The notes beneath the pieces were generated by a model. The model was not told the DNA's origin, searched no databases, and saw only the letters and a list, made by a program, of their open reading frames with translations. 64,000 bases of DNA from Pelodera strongyloides (Eukaryota; Nematoda; Chromadorea; Rhabditida; Rhabditidae), in the NCBI GenBank assembly GCA_036852015.1, contig JAANDG010000657.1:1-64000 (forward strand), given 5' to 3'. Shown piece after piece: positions 34,411 to 46,472 of the stretch. Position 1 is the stretch's first letter. Each line of letters begins with the position of its first letter. The position numbers were made by a program, and so were the translations under genes.

Positions 34411-35138
34411 GTTTTTTGTGTTCGCAGTGCTTTGCTTTCTTTTTGTGATTTCAATACTCTGAATTACGAAAACTTTTTTGTTCAAGCATATCTTAGGAGT
34501 TTGGGAGACACAGATCAGAACGAGCACACAAAATTGCATCATTGCACATTCTGTTTATTCTGGATCTGGCCACAGACGCAAACCACACAGTATAGAGTAT
34601 TTTGGCGAAACTGTCCGCTTCCGAAACGAAAAGTTTACAATCCATTCATAGCCAGAATAAATGACCCGGAATAATAATTATTACAGTAACCGTGAAGTAA
34701 GGATGTACCGTTTAAGAATAAGTACGACCGTAATTATTAATAACCTTACACCTTATACATAACTATTCCGCACACGCACACACGAAAAATACAACTTAGA
34801 TGAAAATAATTTCTGTGGCCATAAAAAAACGTAGCCACGATGCAATTTTCAACGTTTATTCACGAACTCCCAAAATGAAATAAAACATACTTCATTATTC
34901 AAAAAACGGAAATAACTCTGAATTTAATCATTTGCCTGGTCGCTGGTGTCAATCAAAATGAACACAGTTTGAAAACAATCAATTGATTTTCTCCCACGTA
35001 ATCTATCATCGTTTTGGACAATGTATGGATTTTTTGTTAATTTTTGTCTCGTTTTATACTCATTCATCACCATGATCAATTATCTCTACATTGATGCGTT
35101 GTTGAAGTTAAATTCTGAATTGCATTACAAAAAAAGTA
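34411..35138. other. Intergenic, nothing recognised
   Basis: AT-rich sequence. The short open frame near 34432-34674 shows no family features. Confidence 0.5.
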
Positions 35139-35305
35139 TTGAACCGGCCGGTTTTTGAAACACATCGTGGACAACTGAATTCTTACGTATTTATGCTGAT
35201 TTGCTCGATTTTAGCTCGATTTTTTTATTCTAATTTATTGCCATTTGCATAGGCTGCATAAGGAGCTCATGTACGGTGTACTCGATCACCGATCAGTATT
35301 TCGCT
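35139..35305. mobile_element. CCGGCC-type TTAA MITE, left end lost
   Basis: Carries ACCGGCCGGTTTTTGAAACA near the left end and GTATTTCGCT|TTAA at the right. Same family as 36512, 39429, 51407 and 56482. Confidence 0.75.
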
Positions 35306-35925
35306 TTAATTTCCTTATGTCTGTCCACTGCTGGAACCTGTACAAAACTCCGTTTTCAGAAGCACTTTACTTATATGGAACCTATGTTTATTCGACGTCG
35401 AAAAATCGATACGTCAACCTTTCTCAAGATGGCCATGGGCAAATTTGTTTTTCCCATTAATAGTTACGTAATCCTAAAAAGTACGGTTTCAGACCGTCCT
35501 TGTCGGCCGCATAGGTATGTCATTATAAAAAGAAATAAGAAATATAAGGACCCTAATTGGTATTTCCTCCGCATTGCAGCGTATGTAAATAAATTGCCAC
35601 CATGTATCAACGATTTCACCGATTATAAACCTAATCTTAAATTGCTTCTCGATTCTTTAGACATATTTAACAAACCGGTGCCTATGTTCTATATCAATTA
35701 GTCTTGTTGTTTTCCTATAAATATTATGTTCGAATATCATTCCTAATTTGCCGTGCTTTGCATTGAATTTTTCTTTTCGGTCACTAGGTCCCTTATTAGT
35801 ATGTATGTGTCGTAAGGCACTTCATCTTAGGGTAACCATTTGGTTTTTGTTATGTACTATTTGTATTATTGTGCATGTTCTTATTTGTGCTGTTCCATTA
35901 CCAATAAACTATTATTATTATTACT
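35306..35925 (+). mobile_element. Possible 3' remnant of a LINE retrotransposon
   Basis: An open stretch of about 130 codons up to the stop at 35701 ends with RIAAYVNKLPPCINDF and LKLLLDSLDIF, reminiscent of the last residues of non-LTR retrotransposon ORF2. A short 3' UTR closes with AATAAACTATTATTATTATT, a LINE-like simple tail. No reverse transcriptase motifs remain, so the assignment is weak. Confidence 0.35.
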
Positions 35926-36511
35926 TGAAGAGAAATGGCGTTGAGGAGTGTTAAGGTTGGTTCAGTCAGAAAGTCTATATTTGGTACCATCCTTCGGATC
36001 ACGTGTAAAATATTAACTTATAGGAAAACAGAGACGCTACGGTTTTTTCGTCCACGGTATGCACTGCACCTTTTCTACCGTATTCATAAATATTGATGAG
36101 ACTGTACCATACAAAATAAATTTGATTGGTGAGTTAGTGTTGCATACACCTTTTTTACAAAAACTGCTTTTCTTTGTTTAGGTATCGTATTTCGCAAGTT
36201 TGACAGTTCGCGACTAGAAAGATGAGACCAGCGTTGAAAATGCTAGATGCAACTGCTTGAATTCTAAACGTATTGTTTCCATAATCTAAAGTTTCCCTGT
36301 TTTTTCTGATGCCTTATCAAGAGACGAGACAATCTTTATTAATCAAAAGATGTATGAGAAGTGTGTGAGTCTTTGTTGGTTGTTGGGCTTATTATTTTAT
36401 TAAGGCTACATGATTACGTACACTTAAGATAACATACCATTCATGAAATAAAGAGTTAATACAACAAACATCAACCATAACAGAGCACAGAAACGAAGAA
36501 AACAGAGTTAA
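35926..36511. other. Intergenic, nothing recognised
   Basis: AT-rich. The last 40 bp (36470-36510, CAACCATAACAGAGCAC) are repeated next to another MITE at 56442. Confidence 0.5.
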
Positions 36512-36690
36512 AGCGAAATACCTGCCGGTTTTTGAAACGCACAATAGACAGCTGAATTCTTACGTATTTATGCAAAGAAAAGTTGCTCGAATTTCGCTCG
36601 ATTTTTTATCCTAATTTATGTTCATGTGCATTAGCTGCACAAGAATGCTGGTGTACTTGATATGTTTCAAAAACCGGCCAGTATTTCGCT
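36512..36690. mobile_element. CCGGCC-type TTAA MITE
   Basis: TTAA|AGCGAAATACCTGCCGGTTT ... AACCGGCCAGTATTTCGCT|TTAA. Both TTAA copies are intact, about 179 bp between. The interior ACGTATTTATGC and CTCGATTTTTTATCC are family hallmarks. Confidence 0.85.
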
Positions 36691-36694
36691 TTAA

Positions 36695-37560
36695 CAAATT
36701 CTTACTATTCCTATTCGTGCTTTTGCGGAACGTAGAACAAACAGGTGTAGATTTGTTATCGGAGCCTAAAATCTAAAATAATACTAAATTTTTTAGTCTT
36801 CAATGCACTTTAGTGAATTGAAATGTTACTGTAGTCTCAAAAGAAAAGTTGTTCAATCTTAGCAAGTCCCCGTTTTTCTGACTCGAACAGAAGTGTGATT
36901 CGTGCTGCCTCTGCTTCTTTTTCTCCATTGTAGAGTTAGAATTCTGTGTCCGAACCAGAATTCACTGTGTCTTCAATTCCTACACTTCCCAACTCTCCTA
37001 TTATTCAGTGCTATTTCCCATCCTTTGGTCTCATTATCACTTTGATAAAGCATAGTTCGAGCTTATCACACGGACGCTAAAACCGCACGTTGGGCACATG
37101 TTTGTAATTTTCACTAGAAGGTTTCTTTCGTTGTTTGCAACAATATGTATATGTATAAGTGGCAGGTTTCTTGGCTGCTTTATATGTAATCGTTCTTTTC
37201 ACAATCCATATTCCCATATTCTTTTGTAATAGGAATTCAAACATGCTATATTTAGACGTCGAATTGCATATTTGTAATCGCTTGCTTCCTATTATACGAG
37301 AGGTCATCTCAAATTGCACCGTTTGAATATTTGCTGTTGATACTATAGCCGATAATAGACTATACCGTAAATTAAATTAAATTATCCTCGTGGCAGGAGC
37401 ATGCTCAGTAGATTTTATGACGATAATTTGGATATTTAACGATCTAGAAAACAATATGTAAAACTGTCTTTTTCTCTTTCTTTGCTCAGGGTACTACAAC
37501 TTGGATATTGCTAGTTGCTAGTTTGGCTGTGTTAGTCATTGACTTTACCACAGTAAGGCA
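36695..37560. other. Intergenic, nothing recognised
   Basis: AT-rich sequence without a credible reading frame or structured RNA that I could see. Confidence 0.5.
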
Positions 37561-37920
37561 TATCGGCGGCGGTCCTCCCAGGTGCGCTAAACAAAGCGAA
37601 ACTTTGGCCGGTGCGCGGCCTACAAAAACGGGTGGGTCCAGGCCTAGATGTGGCCGCCCACCCATTTCGGGCCTAGTGTAAGCCACGCACCGGCGAGGTG
37701 TGGGCCTGAGGTGGGCGTGAGTACGGCGGTATTCAACTTTCGTGTAAATTTTTGTTCGCCTTCACCTGGCCTACATCGGGCCCACATCTGGCGCTCCAGC
37801 CGCCCACCTTTTCTATGTACCTCCAGCCTCTTTCCCGTTTATGGGTGAGGTGTAGGCGAGATGTAGGCGGCCCACCTTTTTCGGGCCCAGTGTAGGCCCA
37901 GTTTCCTTAACGAAAGTCTA
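37561..37920. repeat. GC-rich repeat with internal direct copies
   Basis: A GC-rich island in AT-rich surroundings. Two direct copies of a GGC.GCCCACC..TTTCGGGCC.AGTGTA block, around 37650-37680 and 37867-37895. No family recognised; probably a mobile element. Confidence 0.6.
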
Positions 37921-38332
37921 AAGGGTGTGTAATTCCAGCTGGCGAACATTTGACACTTTTGCCGCTATAAAAAGTGTGCTACAATTGTGCCGACCGACAT
38001 TGTACAGTTTTTCTCGCACCTCTGACTCATTTCGACTGATTTTATTGTTTTGTCAATTGCCGCGAATTAGTGACCATCGGTCCTATATAATCCCATATTT
38101 TCGGGTCCACATTTTGACGGTTTAAGTTTAAGTTTGGTTGTCTTTTGTGTACCTTTTGACTGGCTGTCAGTGCCAACCCTCTCCTCCGTAGATGAATTAC
38201 TTTGCCCGGGATTTCTGTTTACTGAAAATCATTTTCCGTATTTCCGGTGATAAACAATGCACACACAGCGAAAGATCTCAATGAAACATCAGAGTCAAAT
38301 TCTGATTTTCCAACTTTTATGGATCGTTTTAA
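37921..38332. other. Intergenic, nothing recognised
   Basis: No credible gene or repeat structure seen. Confidence 0.4.
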
Positions 38333-38717
38333 AGGGACAGGCCCATCAAAATAAACCTATATTTACGATACGTTCATAATGACTATCAAGCTTATTACAA
38401 TATATACAAACTAAATTTCACCAGTATTCGCCCTAGACAACTTTTTTCCAATGCGCTCCACGCATATGTATACCATAAAACTGCAGATTTCAAAGCTATA
38501 TATGCAAATTTTAATCGCATTATAATTTCACGATAAATTTGCATTGACGACAAGGATATGTGCGGCTTTACGGTATACATTTGAGCTGAGCGCATCGGAA
38601 AAAAGTTTTCCATGGCAAATAAATGTGAAATTTAGTTTGTATATATTGTAATAAAAATGCTTGATAGTCACTATGGACGTATCGTAAATATAGGTTTACT
38701 TTGATGGGCCTGTCCCT
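38333..38717. mobile_element. 385-bp TTAA MITE, GGGACAGGCCCATC family
   Basis: TTAA|AGGGACAGGCCCATCAAAAT ... TTTGATGGGCCTGTCCCT|TTAA. The TIRs extend through the CCTATATTTACGATACG block and beyond. No coding capacity. Sister copy at 63076-63464. Confidence 0.88.
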
Positions 38718-38721
38718 TTAA

Positions 38722-39424
38722 TTGATTTTCACATTCGATGAGTGATGAAACACGAGTCATAAAGTTGTAACTTTTTGCACCGTACAAATCAGCTTTTTTT
38801 CAAAAAAATCGTTTGAAGCAATCTGAAAGAGTTAAAAAAAAAAAAGTGTAATCTTAATATTGTTTACTACTACACATTCCTTTAGTGCTTTTTTGTCTTT
38901 TGAAGGCGATAATCTTTATAATTCTCTCAGAAATGCAAAGAAAGCTATAGAAAATGTTACATTTATTCCTTCTCCTTCTTTGTTTAATTCTTGTGAGTCC
39001 ACTTCCGTCCTCCCGCTCCGAAGTACATTTCCGGTTTTCTTATTGCATATGTATATATGCATACTACTATACTAGTAAGGTAAAGTAATTGCTCAAGTAT
39101 TAGGGCTGCTTTGCTGTTTTGCTCAGCGTGTAGATCCCAAAGAGTAGATGCCCAAAATTGGTGTGTTTTGTCCCAGACGTCCTGCCTCGGATCTTGTCTC
39201 CGTAGGTGACTTATACAATAATCCAAATGCTTAGCATAATCACGAGCTTGTTCGTTATCAGTTCAAAATCTATAAAGATGAAGTGACTCAAATGCAAACA
39301 AACCAGAAAAGAGCACAAAACAGAGTGGAGTGGATTGACCAAGAGTTTTATGGTCAAATAGGCTTTATAAGAAGTTCTGCCGGCACTCTGTCCTTCAAAC
39401 ACTTTGTTTACTTGGATTTATTTA
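38722..39424. other. Intergenic, nothing recognised
   Basis: AT-rich, an A-run near 38830. No gene supported. Confidence 0.45.
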
Positions 39425-39428
39425 TTAA

Positions 39429-39603
39429 AGCGAAATACCAGTCGGGTTTTGAAACGCATCGTGGACAACAGAATACTTACGTATTTATGCTAAGTTGCTC
39501 GAATTTAGCTCGATTTTTTATTCTAATTTATGTTCATTTGCATAAGCTGCATACTAATGCCGTAATGACGGTGTACACGATGTGTTTCAAAAACCGGCCG
39601 GTA
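39429..39603. mobile_element. CCGGCC-type TTAA MITE, right end lost
   Basis: Left TTAA|AGCGAAATACC is intact; the right part ends at CAAAAACCGGCCGGTA without the CGCTTTAA terminus. Confidence 0.75.
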
Positions 39604-40363
39604 GAAGAACATATTCATTCTTTTTTAACCATGTCGCCTTCAACAACAACAGCAAATAACTAATATAATTATCTTTCAGATTCAGAAAAGTATACCTTAA
39701 TTACTGCAAAGTCTTTACTAATAATTCGTCCCCATGTTTATGTGCTAATTTTTTGTTCATTTCAATTTCAATCTCATGGCGCATCATATGCGTCATATAT
39801 AGGTAAGTATAAAAACAAAATATTTTGGATAAAATTTGTTGGTGACAGTTATTGGTGTTGATGTTCGTTGTCTTCAACTCCTCACCGGGCAACTCCCCTC
39901 CCCCATTTTAAATTAACATATTCACTCTTTTCTGAATTTCCCTTTGCAATTCTTTGCTCTTTTCGTTGCGTTCGGAATCCATAAACTTGACATAAATGTT
40001 TTATTTGATCACCCCTGGATACCACTTCTAATATTCTCAAGATTTTGCTTAACATATTGTTTTTCTTATTTATTTTTTTTCTATGAAAGTTGCGGACGTT
40101 GTAAGTCGCGGTGTTCTCATTTCTTAGTTTTTGCATGACGTTAAAAGTGTAAAATTCGTGATTATATAATATATGCATGGTAGAAAACTAGCGGCCAACG
40201 ATTTGTTAGTTGTTTTTTGGGTACAAAACACAACACTTTTTTTGGCATATGCCGCTAATAAAAACTGCATTTAATTCTAATGACCTAAATATAAAAAGAT
40301 AAAGAGTACCGGGTTATGTCAACCGAATCTGCAGAAATGGTGCACCTGAAGAAAATCGGCGTG
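39604..40363. other. Intergenic, nothing recognised
   Basis: AT-rich sequence with no supported gene. Confidence 0.45.
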
Positions 40364-40445
40364 CAAATTGCATTTGGCAACGTGGTGGCGTGCGCAACAA
40401 ACTCGCGCCGCTTGCACGCCACGTCGTACGCGCGCCAAGTTCATG
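40364..40445. repeat. GC-rich dispersed repeat, copy a
   Basis: Shares TTGCATTTGGCAACGTGGTG and CGCGCCGCTTGCACGC with 47786-47862. No coding potential. Confidence 0.6.
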
Positions 40446-41577
40446 ACGTGTAGGTGCATTTAGGTTAACTATCCTAGTATTCCATTTTTTTTTTATGTAT
40501 GTTTTCCACATTTCTCCATTCTCCATTCTCCGTGTAACCGTGAGGTTGGCCCTAGTGTCCACAAGGACAAGGGTCCAAGACTATAGTGTGTTTTCTTAAG
40601 ATACTCACTTAGTAAATAGATCAGTATATGAAGAGTTTATTGTGCTTCGTCTCTTTGTACTTCTGTAGATAATCTCTAGAGATTGTTTGTTGAAAGGCCA
40701 TGGAAATACAAACAGAAAAAGTGTCCAAACTGTCGTAGTTTAATTGTCCATGTGATTTGGGTTGTGAAGCATTGGATCGCTAAAGAATAGACAATTAAGA
40801 ATATTTAGAACCTAATGGTTGACATAATTTAAATAGTTTCGCAAGGCGAAAGAATCTTCTACAAGATTTGAACGTGCTTACAAATTACTGTTTCCATAAA
40901 ATCGTTGGGTTTACTCGGTTTCTATGCAAGATTGATGTTGATACATTGATAAAGTTGCTACCGCCTTTAAACATTTTCCAGGTGAGAAAAAGGCGAACTA
41001 TCGAATATAGTACAGTATAGTAAGATACACTATTGTTCCTAAAAATTCGCCCGCCGTGAGTAAATGTCGAATAATATTCAAATGAAAGGAAAACGCGAAT
41101 AGAATACTCATAATTTCCGAAATTTACGCTGCATTATATTCTTTATTCATTTTGTTCGCAATTTCTTTTGAGCTGATGGAAATCTTCAATATTTCGTAAT
41201 ATATTGTGCCAGCGTGATTCATACTATAAAATACCACCGAGAGATAGTCATAGTATAGTCATATATGGTTACAACTTACAACAAATAGTGTTTACTCGAA
41301 CGTCGAGACTACGGTATTTGATTTTCTGTTATGTGAACAATGAAAAATGTACATAAACTTATTTTCTTCTTGTCGTGTCTTCCTTGTATCTCGCAAAAAA
41401 ACGCATTGAGATAAAACAAACGAATCTGTTGAATTTGCATCTTAATTCGGATCAATTTTGTATTAAAACAGAAAAATTAGTCTCTTTTTAAGATCTGTTT
41501 TGTGGTTCTCTCACAATTTTTGTGTCGGAAACGAGGCTACGATCCCACATAGACACAAATGAGTACTGTAGAATTAC
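40446..41577. other. Intergenic, nothing recognised
   Basis: AT-rich; no gene or repeat with a clear structure. Confidence 0.45.
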
Positions 41578-41717
41578 CTCTCTCTCAGTCTCTCTCATCC
41601 TCTCCCTCTCTCCATCTCGGTCCATCTCCCTCCTCTCTTTAATTCTCTCTCTCTCTTTATCTCTCTCTCTCTCTCATCCTCCCTCTCTCCATCTCGGTCC
41701 ATCTCCCTCCTCTCTTT

Positions 41718-41776
<59 letters not shown>

Positions 41777-41786
41777 GGCCACTCCA
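41578..41786 (+). repeat. CT microsatellite with a tandemly duplicated block
   Basis: (CT)n interrupted by two copies, about 77 bp apart, of a block containing CCATCTCGGTCCATCTCCCT and CTCTCTTTAATT. Confidence 0.9.
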
Positions 41787-42343
41787 AAAAGTTTACTCAA
41801 ATTCCTTGTGGCCTGCCAGTGTGCTTTCCATCGTCTCAATTTTTTCAATTTACAATCGTACACAAAGTAGTTTGCACAAGAGCGAACCATTCTGACCGCA
41901 AGTTCTGTGAAAAATTTTCTGACAAATTTTCTGGAATGCCTTTTCTAAATTTAAGAATTCGTGTACTTTTTTTTACAGTATACCTATATGAAGAAAATTA
42001 TACGCTTGCTTTGCCGACTCTCGTTTTGTCTCCGGAAATTTTCACCAAAAATTTGTAATTTTTAAAGATCGTAGGAGAACTGGAATACATGGATTTGCAT
42101 CATGCTTTTGATTTCTGGTTTTTATGCGTCATTCATCTATGATTTTTATGTTATTCCTCCTTGTGGAAATTTCGTTTTTTACTCCATTTTGCCGTAGATG
42201 TGGCCTCTTTTTCGTCCACAAGCACGTAGATGGGCTCTGGCAAAGAGCGATAAATAAATGTATAGAAATTTATTCTACCGTTCAGTAATGATTAACTGCT
42301 TATTCACTTCATCTCTCTCCCTTCCTCTCCTTAATTGCATCTC

Positions 42344-42359
42344 TATGTCCCTGTCTCTC

Positions 42360-42413
<54 letters not shown>
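42344..42413 (+). repeat. CT microsatellite
   Basis: Nearly pure (CT)n of about 70 bp. Open frames through it are artefacts of the repeat. Confidence 0.9.
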
Positions 42414-42987
42414 CATGCCATTACCTGTGTCCGAATCGTTTGTGTCTGTCCTCGGCTTCTACCTTCGCGTACACATATCCAATATCAAACGGGCCCTACA
42501 TTCCCACCGAGTCGAAAGCACAGTCAATATACACGTGAATTCGTGGCTCGAAGCGTTTTCCCATGTTTTCTCAATCTCAGCACTTTTCATCGTTGTTTCC
42601 AAAATTTACCACCGGTGCCTGACTGGGTAAAAATATAGTATAGTATGGGGGGGGGCTTATGCTTATTTAAAATGGTTGGAAATTTGTAATACATGCTTCC
42701 TCACAGATACAGATACCTCTGACATCTAAATTCAGCCGCTTGACCAAGTTGTTTTCTTTCCTTGCTTGTACGGCTGTAAACAGTGCACACAATATTTGCG
42801 TTATATGTCCTATTCTTAGGTTTGTCCTTCTTTTCGATTCTCTTTTGTGTTCTGAAACCGATTCAAGAATGGATTCGTCCAGCGGGTCTTCAATACCTTT
42901 AAAGCATAAAATGGTTGCTAGTTGGATTGTTTGGATTGTCTGTACTTGTACTTCACTGATAGCTTATCAAAATAGAATGTGGTTTGC

Positions 42988-43075
42988 TACTTTCTCTCTC
43001 TCTGCCTCTCTCTGCCTCTCTCTGTCTCTCTCTATGTCTCTCTCTCTCTCTTTCTCTACCTCTTTGTGTCTCTTC
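42988..43075 (+). repeat. CT-rich microsatellite
   Basis: (CTCTCTCTG/C) variants, about 90 bp. Confidence 0.85.
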
Positions 43076-43499
43076 TAAATGACGTTATGTTCATCATGAC
43101 ATTCTCATATTTATCCAGTCGTTCATAAGTCCTTCTTTGGGTATCTTCTCACGTCGTTCGTCTTTTAGTACCATTCATTTTATCATAGTGGCAATGGTCT
43201 CCAAATTCCTCAAGCGCAGTACGAGTCGTCAAGGTAATCAAGGTAAGGTAAAATAAAAAAGACAGTTAGAAAATTGCACTGCTATTAACTCAATCGACTA
43301 CCCGCTTTTTAAAAAGAACGATGAGCTAATCTACAAAAAACGTCGATTACTGGGACGACAAAACTATGTGTTTTATACCGAAATATAGTTTGGTACGATC
43401 CCAATGCACCTAAAACTAAGTGTAGTATGTGCTTTTTGGAATTTTATTTGATACTTTGTGTGTAAACATTTGGAGTGATGTGGTGCCATAGCTAACTTC

Positions 43500-43620
43500 T
43501 GAAGCGAGAGAAACCTAGAGAACGAAAGCGAGAGGGGGAGAGAGAAAGAACGGATAGAGAGAGACCTAGATGTGGACCTAGAGAGAGAGAGAGAGGCCAG
43601 GCTCTGAGGGAGAGAACAAC
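43500..43620 (+). repeat. GA-rich microsatellite
   Basis: Purine-rich GAGA repeats on the plus strand, opposite in orientation to the neighbouring CT tracts. Confidence 0.85.
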
Positions 43621-43739
43621 AGAGTCCCAAAGACCTACAGTTCGGTTAAATATTTGCGTGCGCGCAGGCCTTCGGGACTTGTGCTCTCTCCGACTCTTGG
43701 TTCTTGACGCTATTCATCAAGGACTGCATCTGAAGACTC

Positions 43740-43835
43740 CGCTCTCTATGCATCTCTCTCTCCTACACTCCTTCACCAACCCTCTCCCTCTCTCTCTGTC
43801 TCCCTCTCCTTCTCCCTCCCTCTCTCGTTTCCCTC
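43740..43835 (+). repeat. CT-rich microsatellite
   Basis: CTCTCT and CTCCCT repeats; low complexity. Confidence 0.8.
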
Positions 43836-44029
43836 GCTTTTCTAAGATCACTCGTAGTCGGTTCTTCACCATCGATGTATTGAGTGCACATACTCCGCAT
43901 CTTTTCTTCTGATCTTTTTGTGATATGGTTTTTAATTCATCTTATGTAAAGTACCTTTACCCGTAGGTCGCGATTTGTCTACTATTGGACCATTGGACGT
44001 ACGTCTACATGTACGTCTTCCCTTTCTTC

Positions 44030-44037
44030 TTTTTCTT

Positions 44038-44091
<54 letters not shown>

Positions 44092-44200
44092 TTTCCCAGT
44101 TCTCTTCTGTGATACATCTCTCTCTATGTCACTCTCTCACCCTACTCTCTCTCTTGCTCATCAACGTCTCGTTCTCTCATTCTCTCTCCCAACCATGATC
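44030..44200 (+). repeat. CT microsatellite
   Basis: (CT)n from 44036 to about 44095, then looser CT-rich sequence. Confidence 0.85.
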
Positions 44201-45580
44201 CCATGCCGTGTATAATGACTATGACCTCTTGACCTATTCCACAGAATAATGTCTCTATTCATCTATCAAAAAGGTCTCAACCTCTCATCTCCATCTCCTT
44301 ATACCATATGACATATGTATGTGTCCGGACCTTTATAATCATTGAAAAAATGCGTATTTTCTATCTTCTTTATGTATCCTTCTTTATGTCTATGTGTCTA
44401 ATGCCCCTACAGAAAATAAACATATATGTTCTTTTGTCTTTCGTGTACAAAAGGAAGCAAATTTGGCACACGCACTAGGTCATATTTGATATTTGTCCTA
44501 ATATTGAATATTTGAATATTTATTATACTCATTAAAAAAGAGCGCAACGCCCTGTTTATCAGAAGAAAAGTGATATTCTTTTAATTTTCTTGCAAGCTAG
44601 GTACTGTGTTCTAATGCCTGTTCCTCCAAAGGTATAAATAATAAAGGATGAAATATTATATGTAATATAAAATATAAAATAAGATACCCGACACCGAGAG
44701 AGGCGAAAGAGGGGACCAAGTCCTGAGTCCGTAGCTGTTTGCAAAGGTTAGTTTTACAGAAGATTGATAATTCATAATAATAAATCTTTTTGTAAGTGGC
44801 ACACAGTTTTGCTATACTGCTTTCTACTCCGACATGGTTAATTGTGAAGGTCATATTTCAACGCACTGTATGAAAGTGCTCCGATAAAATTAATTAGCAT
44901 ACATTGTCTATAATGTTGTTTGAAATTTGCATTTACTATTTGCATAGAGTAAACTGAAAATTTTCATTTGTCTATGTTTCCTCGCACTACATGAAATGTT
45001 TCAGTTATTTCTATTTGTTTTTTTTAGAAGTCTTCTAAATTCCAAATGGTGTGTTCACGCGTCGTTTTGTGTATTGAAACACCATTTTGTCATGAAAATT
45101 GAAAATACGGTTCTGTTGTAGTTCCCAACTTATTTCGGTACATTTGGGTTTTTATTGTTTGACAAAATTTATAAAATAGTTTTCATGCCAAAAGCACGTA
45201 CTTTTGGCATGACTTATACTAAATGCTGGCATCAGTCTTTCTTCTTGGGTCTCTGGTAAATGTAAATTAGGGGCCCGCTAGTGGACATTCTTAATGAGTT
45301 AGCTCTGGGTAAGTGCCAGATGGTAGCAACACGTCTTGCGGTCATCAGGGTACAATGGTATTAGTCATCGCACCAAATTTGCACCATTTCTCTGCCAGCC
45401 TATGGTTTGATTCCGATGTAAGGAGGATGGCTATCTCCGTGCTTTGACCTTGTCCATTTATATCTCACCTGTGGATCATCCCATAGCTGGTCTCTGAAGA
45501 TGTCTGTCTGTCTGACTCAGTCTCGTAGACTGCAGCTCTCCTCCAACCCCATTTCTTTTCCGTCAAAATCTTCGTTTTCT
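44201..45580. other. Intergenic, nothing recognised
   Basis: AT-rich. 44510-44555 shares TTTGAATATTTATTATACTC and GAGCGCAACGCC (inverted) with the insertion in the unit 1 H2B 3' UTR. Confidence 0.45.
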
Positions 45581-45581
45581 T

Positions 45582-45638
45582 CTCTCTCTCTCTATCGTCT
45601 CTCTCACTTTCTCTCTCTCTCTTTCCCTCTCTAGGCCT
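45582..45638 (+). repeat. CT microsatellite
   Basis: Short CT-rich tract; the minus-strand open frame crossing it (45465-45851) is low complexity. Confidence 0.8.
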
Positions 45639-46472
45639 CCTTCCCAGTTTCATGTTCAAAGCGATTGTCGATCCATATACGCGATCCTTGAGCTGCACTT
45701 TTGGCTTTGGATAAGTCTTCCGTTTTGGTAGCTTCCTATCCCACATTTCTTCAATATTTCGAAAAAAAAAACGACATCTCCTCAGCCTCATTTCGGAACT
45801 TCCATTTTTGGTTAATTCTTTATGATATGCTTCTGTAGCGCACCACCACATCTTATTTTGACTACGACTTGAACGTTTGCAGTTTTAATTTTAGTAACTT
45901 GCATGCTTGATCTTTTTTAACCCGTTTCAAAATATCACTTATTTTCCTATAGTCCTATGTTGTTTGTTTTGCGGACGTTATTTCTTATAAATATATCTCT
46001 GTAAACTTGGTCCGGCAACTATTTGCCTCTCGTATCCTTTGTACTCTCGACTTTTTGCTCTATAATAATGTCCTACAAAAGTTGTGCTCGGTCTGTTGGT
46101 CAGTGCATAACAATCTAGTTTTCACCGTTCAATTTTCTCTAGAAGATTGTATATCAAACCAATACAGCATATATAATATATCCAGTTTATTACACCACAT
46201 TTGCTATATGCCAGCAATCCAATAAGTATGGGGATGGATGTATTTTAGCATACAAAATGCGGTGTACGTGAGTGTCCGTCTTATAATGATAGGATAAGTA
46301 ACTACGGATATGTGGAACTTAACCTAGACGAACTTGAAGTACGGAACATCGCTTGCTTCGCTTACGTATAGATTTATCATTCCAACTCCGGCTTGTGGTT
46401 CACACGTTTTGCATATCTCAATACATCTTTGTGAGTCTGGCTACTATTGTACCCAGAACATAGAGACAGATA
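45639..46472. other. Intergenic, nothing recognised
   Basis: AT-rich sequence, no supported gene. Confidence 0.45.

Noticed and set aside
42258..42638. 126-codon frame with a poly-Leu/Ser run
   Set aside because: Translation of a CT microsatellite.
43195..43245. Possible first exon MVSKFLKRSTSRQ before GTAATC
   Set aside because: No second exon or family support.
45465..45851. 128-codon minus-strand frame rich in Arg/Glu
   Set aside because: Largely encoded by a CT microsatellite; no family features.
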